27,860 bases of DNA from an uncultured Clostridia bacterium (GTDB lineage: Bacteria > Bacillota > Clostridia > Christensenellales > Aristaeellaceae): NCBI GenBank assembly GCA_934615235.1, contig CAKTTL010000031.1, positions 1-27,860 of the forward strand, read 5' to 3'. The position numbers were made by a program, and so were the translations under genes. A model generated the notes under the pieces. It did no database searches. It saw nothing but the letters and a program-made list of their open reading frames with translations, and had not been told where the DNA came from. Below, one piece after another: positions 1 to 7,162 of the stretch; position 1 is the stretch's first letter, and the number at the start of each line of letters is the position of its first letter.

Positions 1-176
1 CCGAACCAGTCCGGCCAGCCGGGGGGCGGGGGATACTGTCCGGCGCGCTGGAGCAGGTCGGCGCGGTTGAGCGCCGCTGCGTGAACCTTTACCAGCACCT
101 GATCCGGCGCGGGCGAAGGATTTGGAACCTCGACATAATGCAAATGACCATCGTTTCCGTTTTTTACTACGAACAT
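1..176 (-). CDS. NAD(P)H quinone oxidoreductase, zinc-type alcohol dehydrogenase-like family (5' part only)
   Basis: The minus strand from an ATG at 176-174 reads 58 codons to the window edge without a stop. The peptide starts MFVVKNGNDG and contains AAALNRADLLQRAGQYPPPPG, the N-terminal GroES-like signature of the QOR/PIG3 branch of medium-chain dehydrogenases. These cytoplasmic enzymes reduce quinones or enals with NADPH and lack the catalytic zinc. The Rossmann domain would lie beyond the window. The ribosome site is weak: AGCAGGA touches the start, and a GGAAAGG lies about 20 bases upstream. It is divergent from the AraC regulator at 397, which may control it. The family call is firm; the substrate is unknown. 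Confidence 0.82.
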   Translation of the reverse strand, partial: MFVVKNGNDGHLHYVEVPNPSPAPDQVLVKVHAAALNRADLLQRAGQYPPPPGWPDWF

Positions 177-293
177 TCCTGCTTTCTCACTGCCTTTCCA
201 AAGGAGATAAAAGACGGTTCAACGGGAAACGGCGACGCAATTGTGAAATTCGAATTAAAAACGCGCAAAATCATCCGTTGAAGCAATAAATGA

Positions 294-322
294 TTGACTT
301 TGCTTTCAAAGCCCTGTATCAT
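294..322 (+). promoter_or_regulatory. Sigma-A-type promoter of the AraC-family gene
   Basis: TTGACT (294-299), a 17-base spacer and TATCAT (317-322). Transcription would start near 329, leaving a leader of about 68 bases before the ATG at 397. Confidence 0.7.
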
Positions 323-347
323 GTAGTCTATTCCGATATGTCTGTTT

Positions 348-359
348 TGTACATGTACA
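348..359. promoter_or_regulatory. 12-bp perfect palindrome in the leader of the AraC-family gene
   Basis: TGTACATGTACA is a perfect dyad about 20 bases downstream of the inferred start site, so a bound repressor would block transcription of the regulator. It resembles a copper-type box but lacks the two central spacer bases. No cognate protein can be named. Confidence 0.4.
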
Positions 360-396
360 GATTGGAATTAAACATGTAAAAAAAGGAAGAAACGCG

Positions 397-1203
397 ATGC
401 CGATTGCTCTTGACCCAAATGCCGAATACAGGATTGTTGCGGCGAACGCGCATTACTATAAAACGCCCGCGCCGGAGCGCAGCATTGACCGCGTGTTGCC
501 GTACCACGATTTTATTTATCTTCTCGAAGGCCAGTGGGCAATTACCGAAGGTGAGATGGAGTATCAGCTGGAAAAGGGCGACGTGCTGCTTTTGCGCGCC
601 GGGATGCACCATTATACCAGCAAACCCTGTCTTGCGGGGACGCGCACCTATTGTATCCATGTCGAGCAGGTGCCCGCGCAGGGGGATGCGCCCGACGAAG
701 ACGCGCTTCTGCCGACGCGGCTGCATACGGACGACGCGAACGTTCGCCGTTATTTTGAAAGCATTGTAAACGCATACTGGTCGGAGGGCGTGAAATATAA
801 AGAAGAAAAGCTTTCCGCGCTTACGCGCATCCTTGTGCTTGAACTGCTGAGCATGTACCACCTTCAATGCGAAGATACGCGCGGAATTGCCGATCATGCG
901 ATTGATATGATTATTTCCGCGCCGCATCATTGCTTTTCCAACAGCGAAGTAGCGGCGGCGCTGTTTATCAGCAGCAAAACGCTGAACAACGCGATGAACC
1001 AGAAAACGGGCATGCCGTTTCATGCTTATCAGATCAACCTTAAACTGGAAATGATCGCAAAGCAGCTGGAAATGGAACCCGATCTGCTGCTGATCGAGCT
1101 TGCGCACGCGTACGGATTTTACGATGAATTTCATATGTCCAAAGCGTTTAAGAAAAAGTATGGGATATCGCCTCAGCAGTATCGAGGCAAATTTCTCAAA
1201 TGA
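397..1203 (+). CDS. AraC-family transcriptional regulator with N-terminal cupin sensor
   Basis: 268 residues. Residues ~1-150 look like an AraC cupin: HDFIYLLEGQW is followed by a short GDVLLL-type beta turn and an H-rich loop (GMHHYTS). Residues ~165-265 hold the two helix-turn-helix units, the first around NSEVAAALFISSKTLNNAM and the second around ELAHAYGFYDEFHMSKAFKKKYG, ending in the family motif GISPQQYR. Such proteins bind a sugar or similar ligand and activate nearby uptake or catabolic genes. The start is supported by AAAGGAAGAAACGCG before the ATG. The gene has its own promoter and a strong terminator. Its targets may be the divergent oxidoreductase, but that is not shown. Confidence 0.88.
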   Translation: MPIALDPNAEYRIVAANAHYYKTPAPERSIDRVLPYHDFIYLLEGQWAITEGEMEYQLEKGDVLLLRAGMHHYTSKPCLAGTRTYCIHVEQVPAQGDAPDEDALLPTRLHTDDANVRRYFESIVNAYWSEGVKYKEEKLSALTRILVLELLSMYHLQCEDTRGIADHAIDMIISAPHHCFSNSEVAAALFISSKTLNNAMNQKTGMPFHAYQINLKLEMIAKQLEMEPDLLLIELAHAYGFYDEFHMSKAFKKKYGISPQQYRGKFLK

Positions 1204-1238
1204 AAAGAAGCGGCGATTTCTCGCCGCTTTCTTTTTTT
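1204..1238. terminator. Bidirectional intrinsic terminator between convergent genes
   Basis: AGCGGCGA (1209-1216), loop TTTC, TCGCCGCT (1221-1228), then a T-run to 1238 on the plus strand. The AAAA at 1203-1206 gives a short T-run on the minus strand. It serves the AraC gene and the cysteine-rich gene. Confidence 0.85.
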
Positions 1239-2052
1239 ACCGGCTGCATCCGCAGCCGCTGCGCGTTCCGCTGCATCCGGAGGAGCTGCACGTGCTTCCC
1301 TGAGAAACGCAGCCGCAGTTGGGGTGCGCCACCGTGTCGTTGTTGCAAAGGGAGGACGGCGGATAGAGCGGCAGCGAGAAGAACTCGTCGCAGACGTTCT
1401 CCGCGAACTCTTCGCTCGGCGGAATCGTGCAGAACCCATAGCTCGGCACGAGCACCTCGACCTCGGCGATGACCTTCAGCGCGGCGGTAACGCAGATGTT
1501 CATGCGGAAAACGTTGTCGCCTCTGTATGTACCGGAAACGCAGATTGCGCTGACCATCGCTTCGATGCAGTAAGGCACGATGGCCTCGTCGGGGATGGAG
1601 AGCAGTACGTCGAAGTTGAGCTCCACGTTGCCCTGGCCGACATACTGCACGCAGCGGGAATCGCTGAAGAGAATATCCAGCGGAATCTGCACCGTGCCGC
1701 GCACGCGCGCGAAACACGGCCGGTCGCACAGGCGCTCGATGGTCAGGTTCGTGATGCGTCCCGCGCTGGTGGAGGAACGGCAGCTTTCAAACGTGATCGG
1801 CGCGACGGGCGCGGGCGGGTCGGGCAGGTCGTTCTGGCAGCAGTTGCCGCCGCAGGTGCAGCTGCACGTGGGCACAACGGCGTAGCTGGTGATGGTAACG
1901 TCCTTGTTGTTGAGCTGCTCCTGGATGAGACCGGAGTCGTACACCCGCTTGGTCTGAATGCAGATCTTTTCGGACAGGCCGTTCAGCGCGTCGCCGTTGA
2001 TCGCGCAGGGACAGTTCCGGGGATTCGCATTCTTATAGGAATAAAACGACAT
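1237..2052 (-). CDS. Cysteine-rich protein, possible spore coat or exosporium component
   Basis: 271 residues, about 24 of them cysteine. A CSCTCGGNCC cluster lies near residue 87, and the C-terminal tail is rich in Cys, Ser and Gly (GCVSQGSTCSSSGCSG). The N-terminal part has ICIQTKRVYDSG, like clostridial cysteine-rich proteins of unknown function that often carry a C-V-x-K-V-Y-D-S motif. There is no signal peptide or membrane segment. The start at 2052 is chosen because AGGAGG ends seven bases upstream; a longer reading from 2070 would place that site inside the gene. A sigma-K-like promoter upstream and the composition suggest a disulphide-linked coat protein made late in sporulation. That role is inferred; no enzyme motif was seen. 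Confidence 0.7.
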   Translation of the reverse strand: MSFYSYKNANPRNCPCAINGDALNGLSEKICIQTKRVYDSGLIQEQLNNKDVTITSYAVVPTCSCTCGGNCCQNDLPDPPAPVAPITFESCRSSTSAGRITNLTIERLCDRPCFARVRGTVQIPLDILFSDSRCVQYVGQGNVELNFDVLLSIPDEAIVPYCIEAMVSAICVSGTYRGDNVFRMNICVTAALKVIAEVEVLVPSYGFCTIPPSEEFAENVCDEFFSLPLYPPSSLCNNDTVAHPNCGCVSQGSTCSSSGCSGTRSGCGCSR

Positions 2053-2079
2053 GGAAACGCCTCCTTGCATGAGTCGTGC

Positions 2080-2093
2080 GTGAGAATGCTCAC
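2080..2093. repeat. Short dyad upstream of the cysteine-rich gene
   Basis: GTGAG-AATG-CTCAC, a perfect 5-bp stem with a 4-base loop. It lies just downstream of the inferred sigma-K-like promoter of the minus-strand gene, so it may be an operator or a leader hairpin. Confidence 0.35.
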
Positions 2094-2098
2094 ACTGG

Positions 2099-2126
2099 CA
2101 GGATATGACCGGCGCGAAAAACGGTG
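2099..2126 (-). promoter_or_regulatory. Possible sigma-K-type promoter of the cysteine-rich gene
   Basis: On the minus strand CACC (2126-2123) is followed, 16 bases after its AC, by CATATCCTG (2107-2099). The sigma-K consensus is mACm, 16-17 bases, then CATANNNTA, so one consensus position is missed. The match is short and could be chance, but it fits a coat-like product. Confidence 0.35.
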
Positions 2127-2132
2127 CAGACC

Positions 2133-2161
2133 TTGCGGCGCGGCCGCCGGAAGTTTATAAT
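2133..2161 (+). promoter_or_regulatory. Sigma-A-type promoter of the CCA-adding enzyme gene
   Basis: TTGCGG (2133-2138), 17 bases, TATAAT (2156-2161). The -10 box overlaps a possible upstream ATG at 2160, so translation must start further downstream. Confidence 0.65.
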
Positions 2162-2192
2162 GGAAATCAGTTTTAAGCTGGATGGTGGAAAC

Positions 2193-3392
2193 ATGCTCAA
2201 GATCGACTGGCCGGATTGTGTTTTGGTTGTTCTGGGCGCGCTGGAGCGCGCGGGTCACGAGTCCTGGGCCGTGGGCGGCTGCGTGCGCGACGCGCTGCTG
2301 GGGCTCAGGCCGCACGACTGGGACGTGTGTACCGCCGCGAAGCCCGACGAGATGCGCCGCGCGCTGACGGGCTTTCGCCTGCTGGACACGGGCGAAAAGC
2401 ACGGCACGCTGACGGCGATGGTTCGCGGCGAACCGGTTGAAATCACCACCTTCCGCGCGGACGGCGCGTATACCGATCATCGCCATCCGGACGGCGTTTC
2501 GTTTGTGCGCGGATTGCGGGAGGATCTTGCGCGGCGCGATTTTACGGTCAACGCCATCGCCTGCCACCCGGAGCGCGGCGTCGCCGATTATTTCGGCGGG
2601 CAGGAAGATTTGCGCGCGGGGCTGATTCGCTGCGTGGGCGAAGCGGACGAGCGCTTTAACGAAGACGGACTGCGAATCCTGCGGGCGCTGCGGTTTGCCG
2701 CGCGCTTTCGCTTTGCAATCGAGACGCAAACGGCTGCGGCGCTGCGCAAAAACCACGCGCTTTTGCGGTTTATCGCGCGCGAACGCGTGCTTTCCGAGCT
2801 GCGCGGAATGCTGCTTGCGCCCGGCGCGGCGGAAATGCTGGCCGCCTATCCCGAGGTGATCGCCGCGGCCGTGCCGCAGCTGCAGACGGAAGGGGCAATG
2901 TGGGAGCGGGCGCTTCGCGCCGTTTCGCGCGCGCCGGAGGATTTCGCCGTGCGCCTGGCGCTTATGGTGAATGAAGAAAACGCGCGGGCGGTTGTGGACG
3001 GCCTGAAGACGGATAACGCCGTGCGCGGCGACGTGATCGCGCTGGCGCGAAGGCGCGAAGGACCGCTGCCGGAGGATGCGCCCGGCGCGCGCAGGCTGCT
3101 GTTCGAACTGGGGGACGCGCGCGGCGAAAAGCTTTGCGCGCTGTGGCGCGCGCAGCGAAGAGCGGGTGCGGACGAGGCTGCGGCGCAGGTTTCCGCCGCG
3201 CTTGCGCGGGACGATTGCCGGTCGCTTGCGCAGCTGAAAATCGGCGGACGCGAGCTTGCGGCGCTGGGCCTGCGCGGCCCGGAAATCGGCGAAACGCTGC
3301 GAAAGCTGCTCTTTGCCGTGATGGACGGAAGGCTTGAAAACGAGACGGCCGCGCTGACTGCGGCAGCCGCGCGCAGCGCGGAAAAAATATAA
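2193..3392 (+). CDS. cca: CCA-adding tRNA nucleotidyltransferase
   Basis: Adds or repairs the 3' CCA of tRNAs using CTP and ATP, without a nucleic-acid template. From the ATG at 2193 it has 399 residues, close to Bacillus-type class II enzymes. The head domain shows VGGCVRDALLG, then HDWDVC, whose two aspartates are the metal-binding pair. RRDFTVNAIA and DGLRILRALRFAARF are the nucleotide-recognition and neck motifs. The C-terminal part ends with the usual GGRELAALGLRGPEIG signature. No HD phosphohydrolase motif is present, unlike longer bacterial versions. The start follows from the -10 box at 2156-2161, which excludes the ATGs at 2160 and earlier; GGTGGA precedes the chosen ATG. It appears to be a single-gene unit with no clear terminator. 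Confidence 0.92.
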   Translation: MLKIDWPDCVLVVLGALERAGHESWAVGGCVRDALLGLRPHDWDVCTAAKPDEMRRALTGFRLLDTGEKHGTLTAMVRGEPVEITTFRADGAYTDHRHPDGVSFVRGLREDLARRDFTVNAIACHPERGVADYFGGQEDLRAGLIRCVGEADERFNEDGLRILRALRFAARFRFAIETQTAAALRKNHALLRFIARERVLSELRGMLLAPGAAEMLAAYPEVIAAAVPQLQTEGAMWERALRAVSRAPEDFAVRLALMVNEENARAVVDGLKTDNAVRGDVIALARRREGPLPEDAPGARRLLFELGDARGEKLCALWRAQRRAGADEAAAQVSAALARDDCRSLAQLKIGGRELAALGLRGPEIGETLRKLLFAVMDGRLENETAALTAAAARSAEKI

Positions 3393-3415
3393 TGGGGAAA
3401 AGGGTTTCTATAGAA

Positions 3416-3444
3416 TTGACAGACAAAATCCCGCGTGTTATCAT
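3416..3444 (+). promoter_or_regulatory. Sigma-A-type promoter of the first ABC operon
   Basis: TTGACA (3416-3421), exactly 17 bases, TATCAT (3439-3444). Start near 3451; the leader to the ATG at 3534 is about 83 bases. Confidence 0.8.
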
Positions 3445-3454
3445 GTTCACAGCG

Positions 3455-3468
3455 TGAAAGCGTTGGGA
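3455..3468 (+). promoter_or_regulatory. Cre-like operator candidate at the transcription start
   Basis: TGAAAGCGTTGGGA matches the left ten bases of the catabolite-responsive consensus WGWAARCGYT fully, with a poor right half. It sits at the inferred start site, where CcpA or a LacI-family protein would repress. A similar site precedes the second ABC operon. Confidence 0.35.
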
Positions 3469-3533
3469 ACCCCGGCGCTTCCATACCCGTTCCGCAGAAG
3501 CGGAGCGAAAAACAAGACATGGAGGAATAGACC

Positions 3534-4478
3534 ATGAAAAAGCTTCTGGCTGTCGTCCTGGCGCTGGCGCTTTGCCTCGGAATGTGCTCCCTGGCGAACG
3601 CTGAAACCTACAAGGTCGGTCTTCTGACCCCCGCCGTTACGCACGGTTGGGTCGGCGGCATCACCTATTTCGCCGAGCAGTACGCGAAGGAACTGTCCGA
3701 CGAGGGCAAGATCGAGTATAAGCTGCTCACTTCCAGCAACGCGGAAGAAATGACCGCGCAGCTGGACGAGCTGATTCTCTGGGGCGCGCAGGCCGTCGTT
3801 ATCGCCCCGCAGTGGACCGGTATGGAAGTGCCCGTGCAGAACGCGATTGATCAGGGGATCGTCTGCGTTGCTTTCGATATGGACATCGAAGCCGACGGCA
3901 TCTACCGCGTCACCGGCGACAACGAATCGATGGGCGTTGCCGGCGCGAAGTATATCGTGGACAAGATCGGCACCGAAGGCCTGGTCGTTACGATGCCCGT
4001 TCCGTCCTCCGGCTCCGTGAGCGAGCTGCGCATGAAGGGTTTTAACGAGACGATGAAGGAAATCGCCCCCAACGTCAAGATCGTTGACTACGCGAACGCT
4101 TCCTTCTCCGCCGAGGAAGGCCTGAAGGTCATGACCGACATCCTGACCGCCAACCCCGAAATCGACGCCGTTTTCTCTCTGGACGATGAAACCTCTCTGG
4201 GCGCGCTGCAGGCGATGGAAGACGCCGGCCGCACCGAGATCAAGGCCATCACCGGCGGCGGCGGCATGCAGGAATACTTCAAGACCATCGCCGAAAAGAA
4301 GGACGCTATCGCGGCCTGCTCGGCGCTGTACAGCCCGCTGATGATCAAGGACTGCCTGGATGTGGCGGTTTCCGTGCTCAGCGGCGAAGAAGTGGAACAG
4401 GTGAAGGTGATCCCGTCTCAGATCGTCGATGCGGCGAACGTGGACGAATACCTCGATCCCGAGAACACTGTGTACTGA
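3534..4478 (+). CDS. Periplasmic-binding-protein-like sugar receptor of an ABC transporter (RbsB type)
   Basis: 314 residues. It captures a sugar or sugar-like ligand outside the cell for the ATPase and permease that follow. Residues 1-23 are a Sec signal peptide (MKKLL, hydrophobic core, cleavage after ANA). There is no proper lipobox: the cysteines at LALC and LGMC have Leu or Met at -1. The mature part begins ETYKVGLLTPAVTHGWVGGI, the first strand and ligand loop of the type-1 fold, and continues with LDELILWGAQAVVIAP and VTGDNESMGVAGAKYI, as in ribose/galactose binders. GGAGGA precedes the ATG. It is the first gene of the operon, with a stable hairpin behind it. The ligand cannot be told from sequence; the neighbouring Gfo/Idh enzyme suggests a polyol, inositol or derived sugar. 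Confidence 0.88.
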   Translation: MKKLLAVVLALALCLGMCSLANAETYKVGLLTPAVTHGWVGGITYFAEQYAKELSDEGKIEYKLLTSSNAEEMTAQLDELILWGAQAVVIAPQWTGMEVPVQNAIDQGIVCVAFDMDIEADGIYRVTGDNESMGVAGAKYIVDKIGTEGLVVTMPVPSSGSVSELRMKGFNETMKEIAPNVKIVDYANASFSAEEGLKVMTDILTANPEIDAVFSLDDETSLGALQAMEDAGRTEIKAITGGGGMQEYFKTIAEKKDAIAACSALYSPLMIKDCLDVAVSVLSGEEVEQVKVIPSQIVDAANVDEYLDPENTVY

Positions 4479-4492
4479 TCTGATAACCTTGC

Positions 4493-4522
4493 GAAAGGGC
4501 CGTGGCTTGCCATGGCCCTTTC
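4493..4522 (+). terminator. Stable intra-operon hairpin behind the binding-protein gene
   Basis: GAAAGGGCCGTGG (4493-4505), loop CTTG, CCATGGCCCTTTC (4510-4522): 13 pairs with one G-U. No T-run follows, so it is better read as an mRNA 3'-end stabiliser or partial attenuator that keeps binding-protein mRNA more abundant than the rest. Confidence 0.65.
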
Positions 4523-4567
4523 ATTCAATCAAAGGCATCGCAGGCTTTTTAGAACGGATGTGAACAG

Positions 4568-6046
4568 ATGAACCTTTCCATGCGCGGCATCGTAAAATCC
4601 TTCGGCGCGAACGACGTGCTCAAAGCGGTCGATTTTTCGCTCGGCGAGGGGGAAATCTGCGCGCTGCTGGGCGAAAACGGCGCGGGCAAGAGCACGCTGA
4701 TGAATATTCTCGGCGGCGTTATTCCGGCCGATTCCGGCACGATTGAGCTCGACGGCCAGCCCGTCGCATTTGAAAATCCTTCGCAGTCGCTGCACGCGGG
4801 CATCGCGTTTATTCATCAGGAGCTGAACCTGATCAACGACCTGCCCGTTTACGAGAACATGTTTATCGGTCGCGAGCTGAAGACGCGCTTCGGCCTGATT
4901 GACCATAAAAGAATGATCGAGGAAACGCGGAAGCTGTTCGAGCGCATGGGGCTTGAAATCGATCCCCGGGCGATGGTTTCCTCGCTGGATGCATCGTATA
5001 AGCAAATTGTTGAAATTTCCCGCGCGCTGCTGATGAACGCGTCCATTATCATCATGGACGAGCCGACGACGTCGCTGACGGAGCCGGAAATCGAGCGCGT
5101 GTTTGATATGCTCCGCACGCTTCGCGCGCAGAAGGTCGGCGTGGTGTTCATCTCGCACAAGCTGCGCGAGGTGATGGAAATCTGCGACCGCTATACCGTT
5201 CTGCGCGACGGCGTGATGGTTTCCAGCGGTTTTGTGCGCGATACGACGATCGCCGCCATCGCGCGCGACATGGTTGGTCACGAGGTGCGCACCGAGCCGC
5301 TCAACCGCAGGGCGCAGCTGGGCGAAGAGGTGCTGCGGCTGGAGAATATGGCGCTTGCGCCCTATTATAAAAACGTCTCCCTTTCCGTGCGCGCGGGCGA
5401 GGTGCTGGGCGTAACCGGCCTGCTGGGCGACGGGCGAAGCGAACTGTTCCGCACGGTGTTCGGCGATATGGGCCGCTATGAAGGACGGATTTATCTGCAT
5501 GGCAAGTCCGTCGTCATCCGCTCCACGCAGCAGGCGCTGAATCTGGGCGTGGGCTATCTGCCGCGCAACCGCAAGGAGAACGGCATCGTCAAGGATATGG
5601 ATATTCTCGAAAACGGGACGATCGTCACCTGGCCGCGGCTGGCGCGCCTGGGGCTGATCGACCGCAAGGCGCAGCTGGCCGAGTTTGACGGACAGCGCGA
5701 GAAGCTGCGCATCCGCATGGAAAAGCCGACGGATTCGATCAACAGCCTCTCCGGCGGCAACCAGCAGAAGGTCGTTCTCGCCAAGTGGCTCTGCGCAAAA
5801 CCGGAGCTGCTCATCCTCGACAATCCCACGCAGGGCGTGGACGTGGGCGCGAAGGAAGAGATATACGATATTATTCTGCGCCTGGCGCAGGAAGGCGTGG
5901 CCGTGGTGGTGCTCTCCAACGAAGCGCAGGAAATTATCCGCGTGTGCGACCGCGCGCTGGTGATGTATCACGGCGATATCCGCGCCGAGGTGCGCGGCGA
6001 AACGATGAACGAACAGGAAATCATGCGCCTGGCAATCGGCGGCTGA
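4568..6046 (+). CDS. Sugar ABC transporter ATPase with two nucleotide-binding domains (RbsA/MglA type)
   Basis: 492 residues, two fused ABC domains that drive sugar uptake at the inner face of the membrane. Domain 1 has an intact Walker A GENGAGKST (35-43), a degenerate signature LDASYKQ and Walker B IIIMDEPTTSL. Domain 2 has a degenerate Walker A GLLGDGRSEL, a full signature LSGGNQQK and Walker B LLILDNPTQGVD, with Asn where the catalytic Glu usually is. Thus one composite ATP site looks active and one degenerate, as expected of this family but with the extra E-to-N change. The ribosome site is weak (GAACGGATGTGAACAG), in keeping with lower expression than the binding protein. It lies 89 bases after the binding protein and 24 before the permease. 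Confidence 0.92.
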   Translation: MNLSMRGIVKSFGANDVLKAVDFSLGEGEICALLGENGAGKSTLMNILGGVIPADSGTIELDGQPVAFENPSQSLHAGIAFIHQELNLINDLPVYENMFIGRELKTRFGLIDHKRMIEETRKLFERMGLEIDPRAMVSSLDASYKQIVEISRALLMNASIIIMDEPTTSLTEPEIERVFDMLRTLRAQKVGVVFISHKLREVMEICDRYTVLRDGVMVSSGFVRDTTIAAIARDMVGHEVRTEPLNRRAQLGEEVLRLENMALAPYYKNVSLSVRAGEVLGVTGLLGDGRSELFRTVFGDMGRYEGRIYLHGKSVVIRSTQQALNLGVGYLPRNRKENGIVKDMDILENGTIVTWPRLARLGLIDRKAQLAEFDGQREKLRIRMEKPTDSINSLSGGNQQKVVLAKWLCAKPELLILDNPTQGVDVGAKEEIYDIILRLAQEGVAVVVLSNEAQEIIRVCDRALVMYHGDIRAEVRGETMNEQEIMRLAIGG

Positions 6047-6070
6047 CGGCGCGCGGGGAGGAAAGACAAA

Positions 6071-7114
6071 ATGTCGCAGAAAACCAACGAAAAAAAAGAA
6101 ACCGCGCTGGAATGGTTCGCGCGCAACTGGAAAACGAACCCGATTTTCTCCACGGCGTGCGTGCTGGTGCTGATGATTATCCTGCAGACGCTGGCGCTGG
6201 GCTTCCGGTTCGACAGCTTCGGCAAATGGTTCACCAGCTGGTATAAGAACTGGATCAACATCCTGCGCAACAACGCGGGCGTGGGCATCGTTGCGCTGGG
6301 CATGACGTTTGTGATCATTTCCGGAGGCATCGATCTGGCTGTCGGTTCGACGATGGTCGCCGTCGGCGCGGTGATGATGATTCTCATTAACGGCAATCCG
6401 ACGGGCCTGCTGACCGCGGCGGGCATTACCGGCGGCTGGGCGTTCGTGCTGGGGATTGCGGCGGCGCTGATCGTGGGCGCGCTCATCGGCGCGATCAACG
6501 GCGCGCTGATTTCGTACCGCAAGCTGCCCGCGTTTATCGCGACGCTGGGCATGATGAAAATCTGCCGCAGCGTTACGCAGCAGTGCATGCAGACTGTCGG
6601 CGTGAAGGTGCCCAAGGCGTTTTTGCTCATTTCCAACGCGAAAATCGGCGGCGAGGTGATCCTGCCGATTCTCTACTGGCTCGTGATCGCCGTCATCCTG
6701 CATATCGTCTCCCGCCGCACGCCGTTCGGCCGCCAGATTTACGCAATCGGCTCCAATGAGCGCACGGCGCGCCTTTCCGGCGTGAACGTAGAGCGCGTGA
6801 AGGCGGGCGTATATGTGCTGATGGGCCTGCTGGTGGCCGTCACGGCGGTGATTCAGGTTTCCCGCATCGGTAGCATGGACTATGCCAACGCCGGCAGCGG
6901 CTATGAGATGGACGCGATTGCAGCCGTCGTCGTGGGCGGCACGAGCATGGCGGGCGGCAGAGGGTCGATTCTCGGAACGGTGCTGGGCATGCTGATTATC
7001 GCGGTGATGAACAACCTGCTTAACCTCCTGGGCGTTCCGCCGTTCCTGCGCGAAGCGTTCAAGGGGTTCATTGTGATTGCGGCCGTGCTGCTGCAGCGCA
7101 AGGAGAGCAACTGA
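6071..7114 (+). CDS. Sugar ABC transporter permease (RbsC type)
   Basis: 347 residues, an integral membrane protein of the ribose/xylose permease family that works as a dimer with the ATPase upstream. After a polar N-terminus (~25 residues) there are about ten hydrophobic segments. Family motifs are GMTFVIISGGIDLAVGS near residue 77, GALIGAINGALISYRKLPAFIATLG in the middle and the C-terminal AVVVGGTSMAGGRGSILGT, typical of RbsC. GGGGAGGAAAG stands before the ATG. It is followed by a hairpin and then the dehydrogenase. The substrate is the same unknown sugar as for the binding protein. Confidence 0.92.
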   Translation: MSQKTNEKKETALEWFARNWKTNPIFSTACVLVLMIILQTLALGFRFDSFGKWFTSWYKNWINILRNNAGVGIVALGMTFVIISGGIDLAVGSTMVAVGAVMMILINGNPTGLLTAAGITGGWAFVLGIAAALIVGALIGAINGALISYRKLPAFIATLGMMKICRSVTQQCMQTVGVKVPKAFLLISNAKIGGEVILPILYWLVIAVILHIVSRRTPFGRQIYAIGSNERTARLSGVNVERVKAGVYVLMGLLVAVTAVIQVSRIGSMDYANAGSGYEMDAIAAVVVGGTSMAGGRGSILGTVLGMLIIAVMNNLLNLLGVPPFLREAFKGFIVIAAVLLQRKESN

Positions 7115-7153
7115 AGAAAGCCCGGGCGGCGTATGCCGTCCCTTTCTGTTTTG
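7115..7153 (+). terminator. Hairpin with short T-run between permease and dehydrogenase
   Basis: AGAAAG (7115-7120) pairs with CTTTCT (7142-7147), and GGGCGGC (7124-7130) pairs with GCCGTCC (7135-7141) with one G-U around loop GTAT. GTTTTGG follows. It looks like a leaky terminator that lowers expression of the last gene. Confidence 0.55.
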
Positions 7154-7162
7154 GAGGCGTTT

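Noticed and set aside
81..281. 66-residue plus-strand frame at the window start
   Set aside because: It is antisense to the oxidoreductase N-terminus and then runs through the intergenic region, with no ribosome site.
348..359. CopY-type copper box
   Set aside because: That operator needs TACA, two bases, TGTA; here the halves abut.
2124..2192. Longer N-terminus of the CCA-adding enzyme
   Set aside because: The earlier start codons lie within or upstream of the -10 box at 2156-2161, and the family begins near the chosen start.
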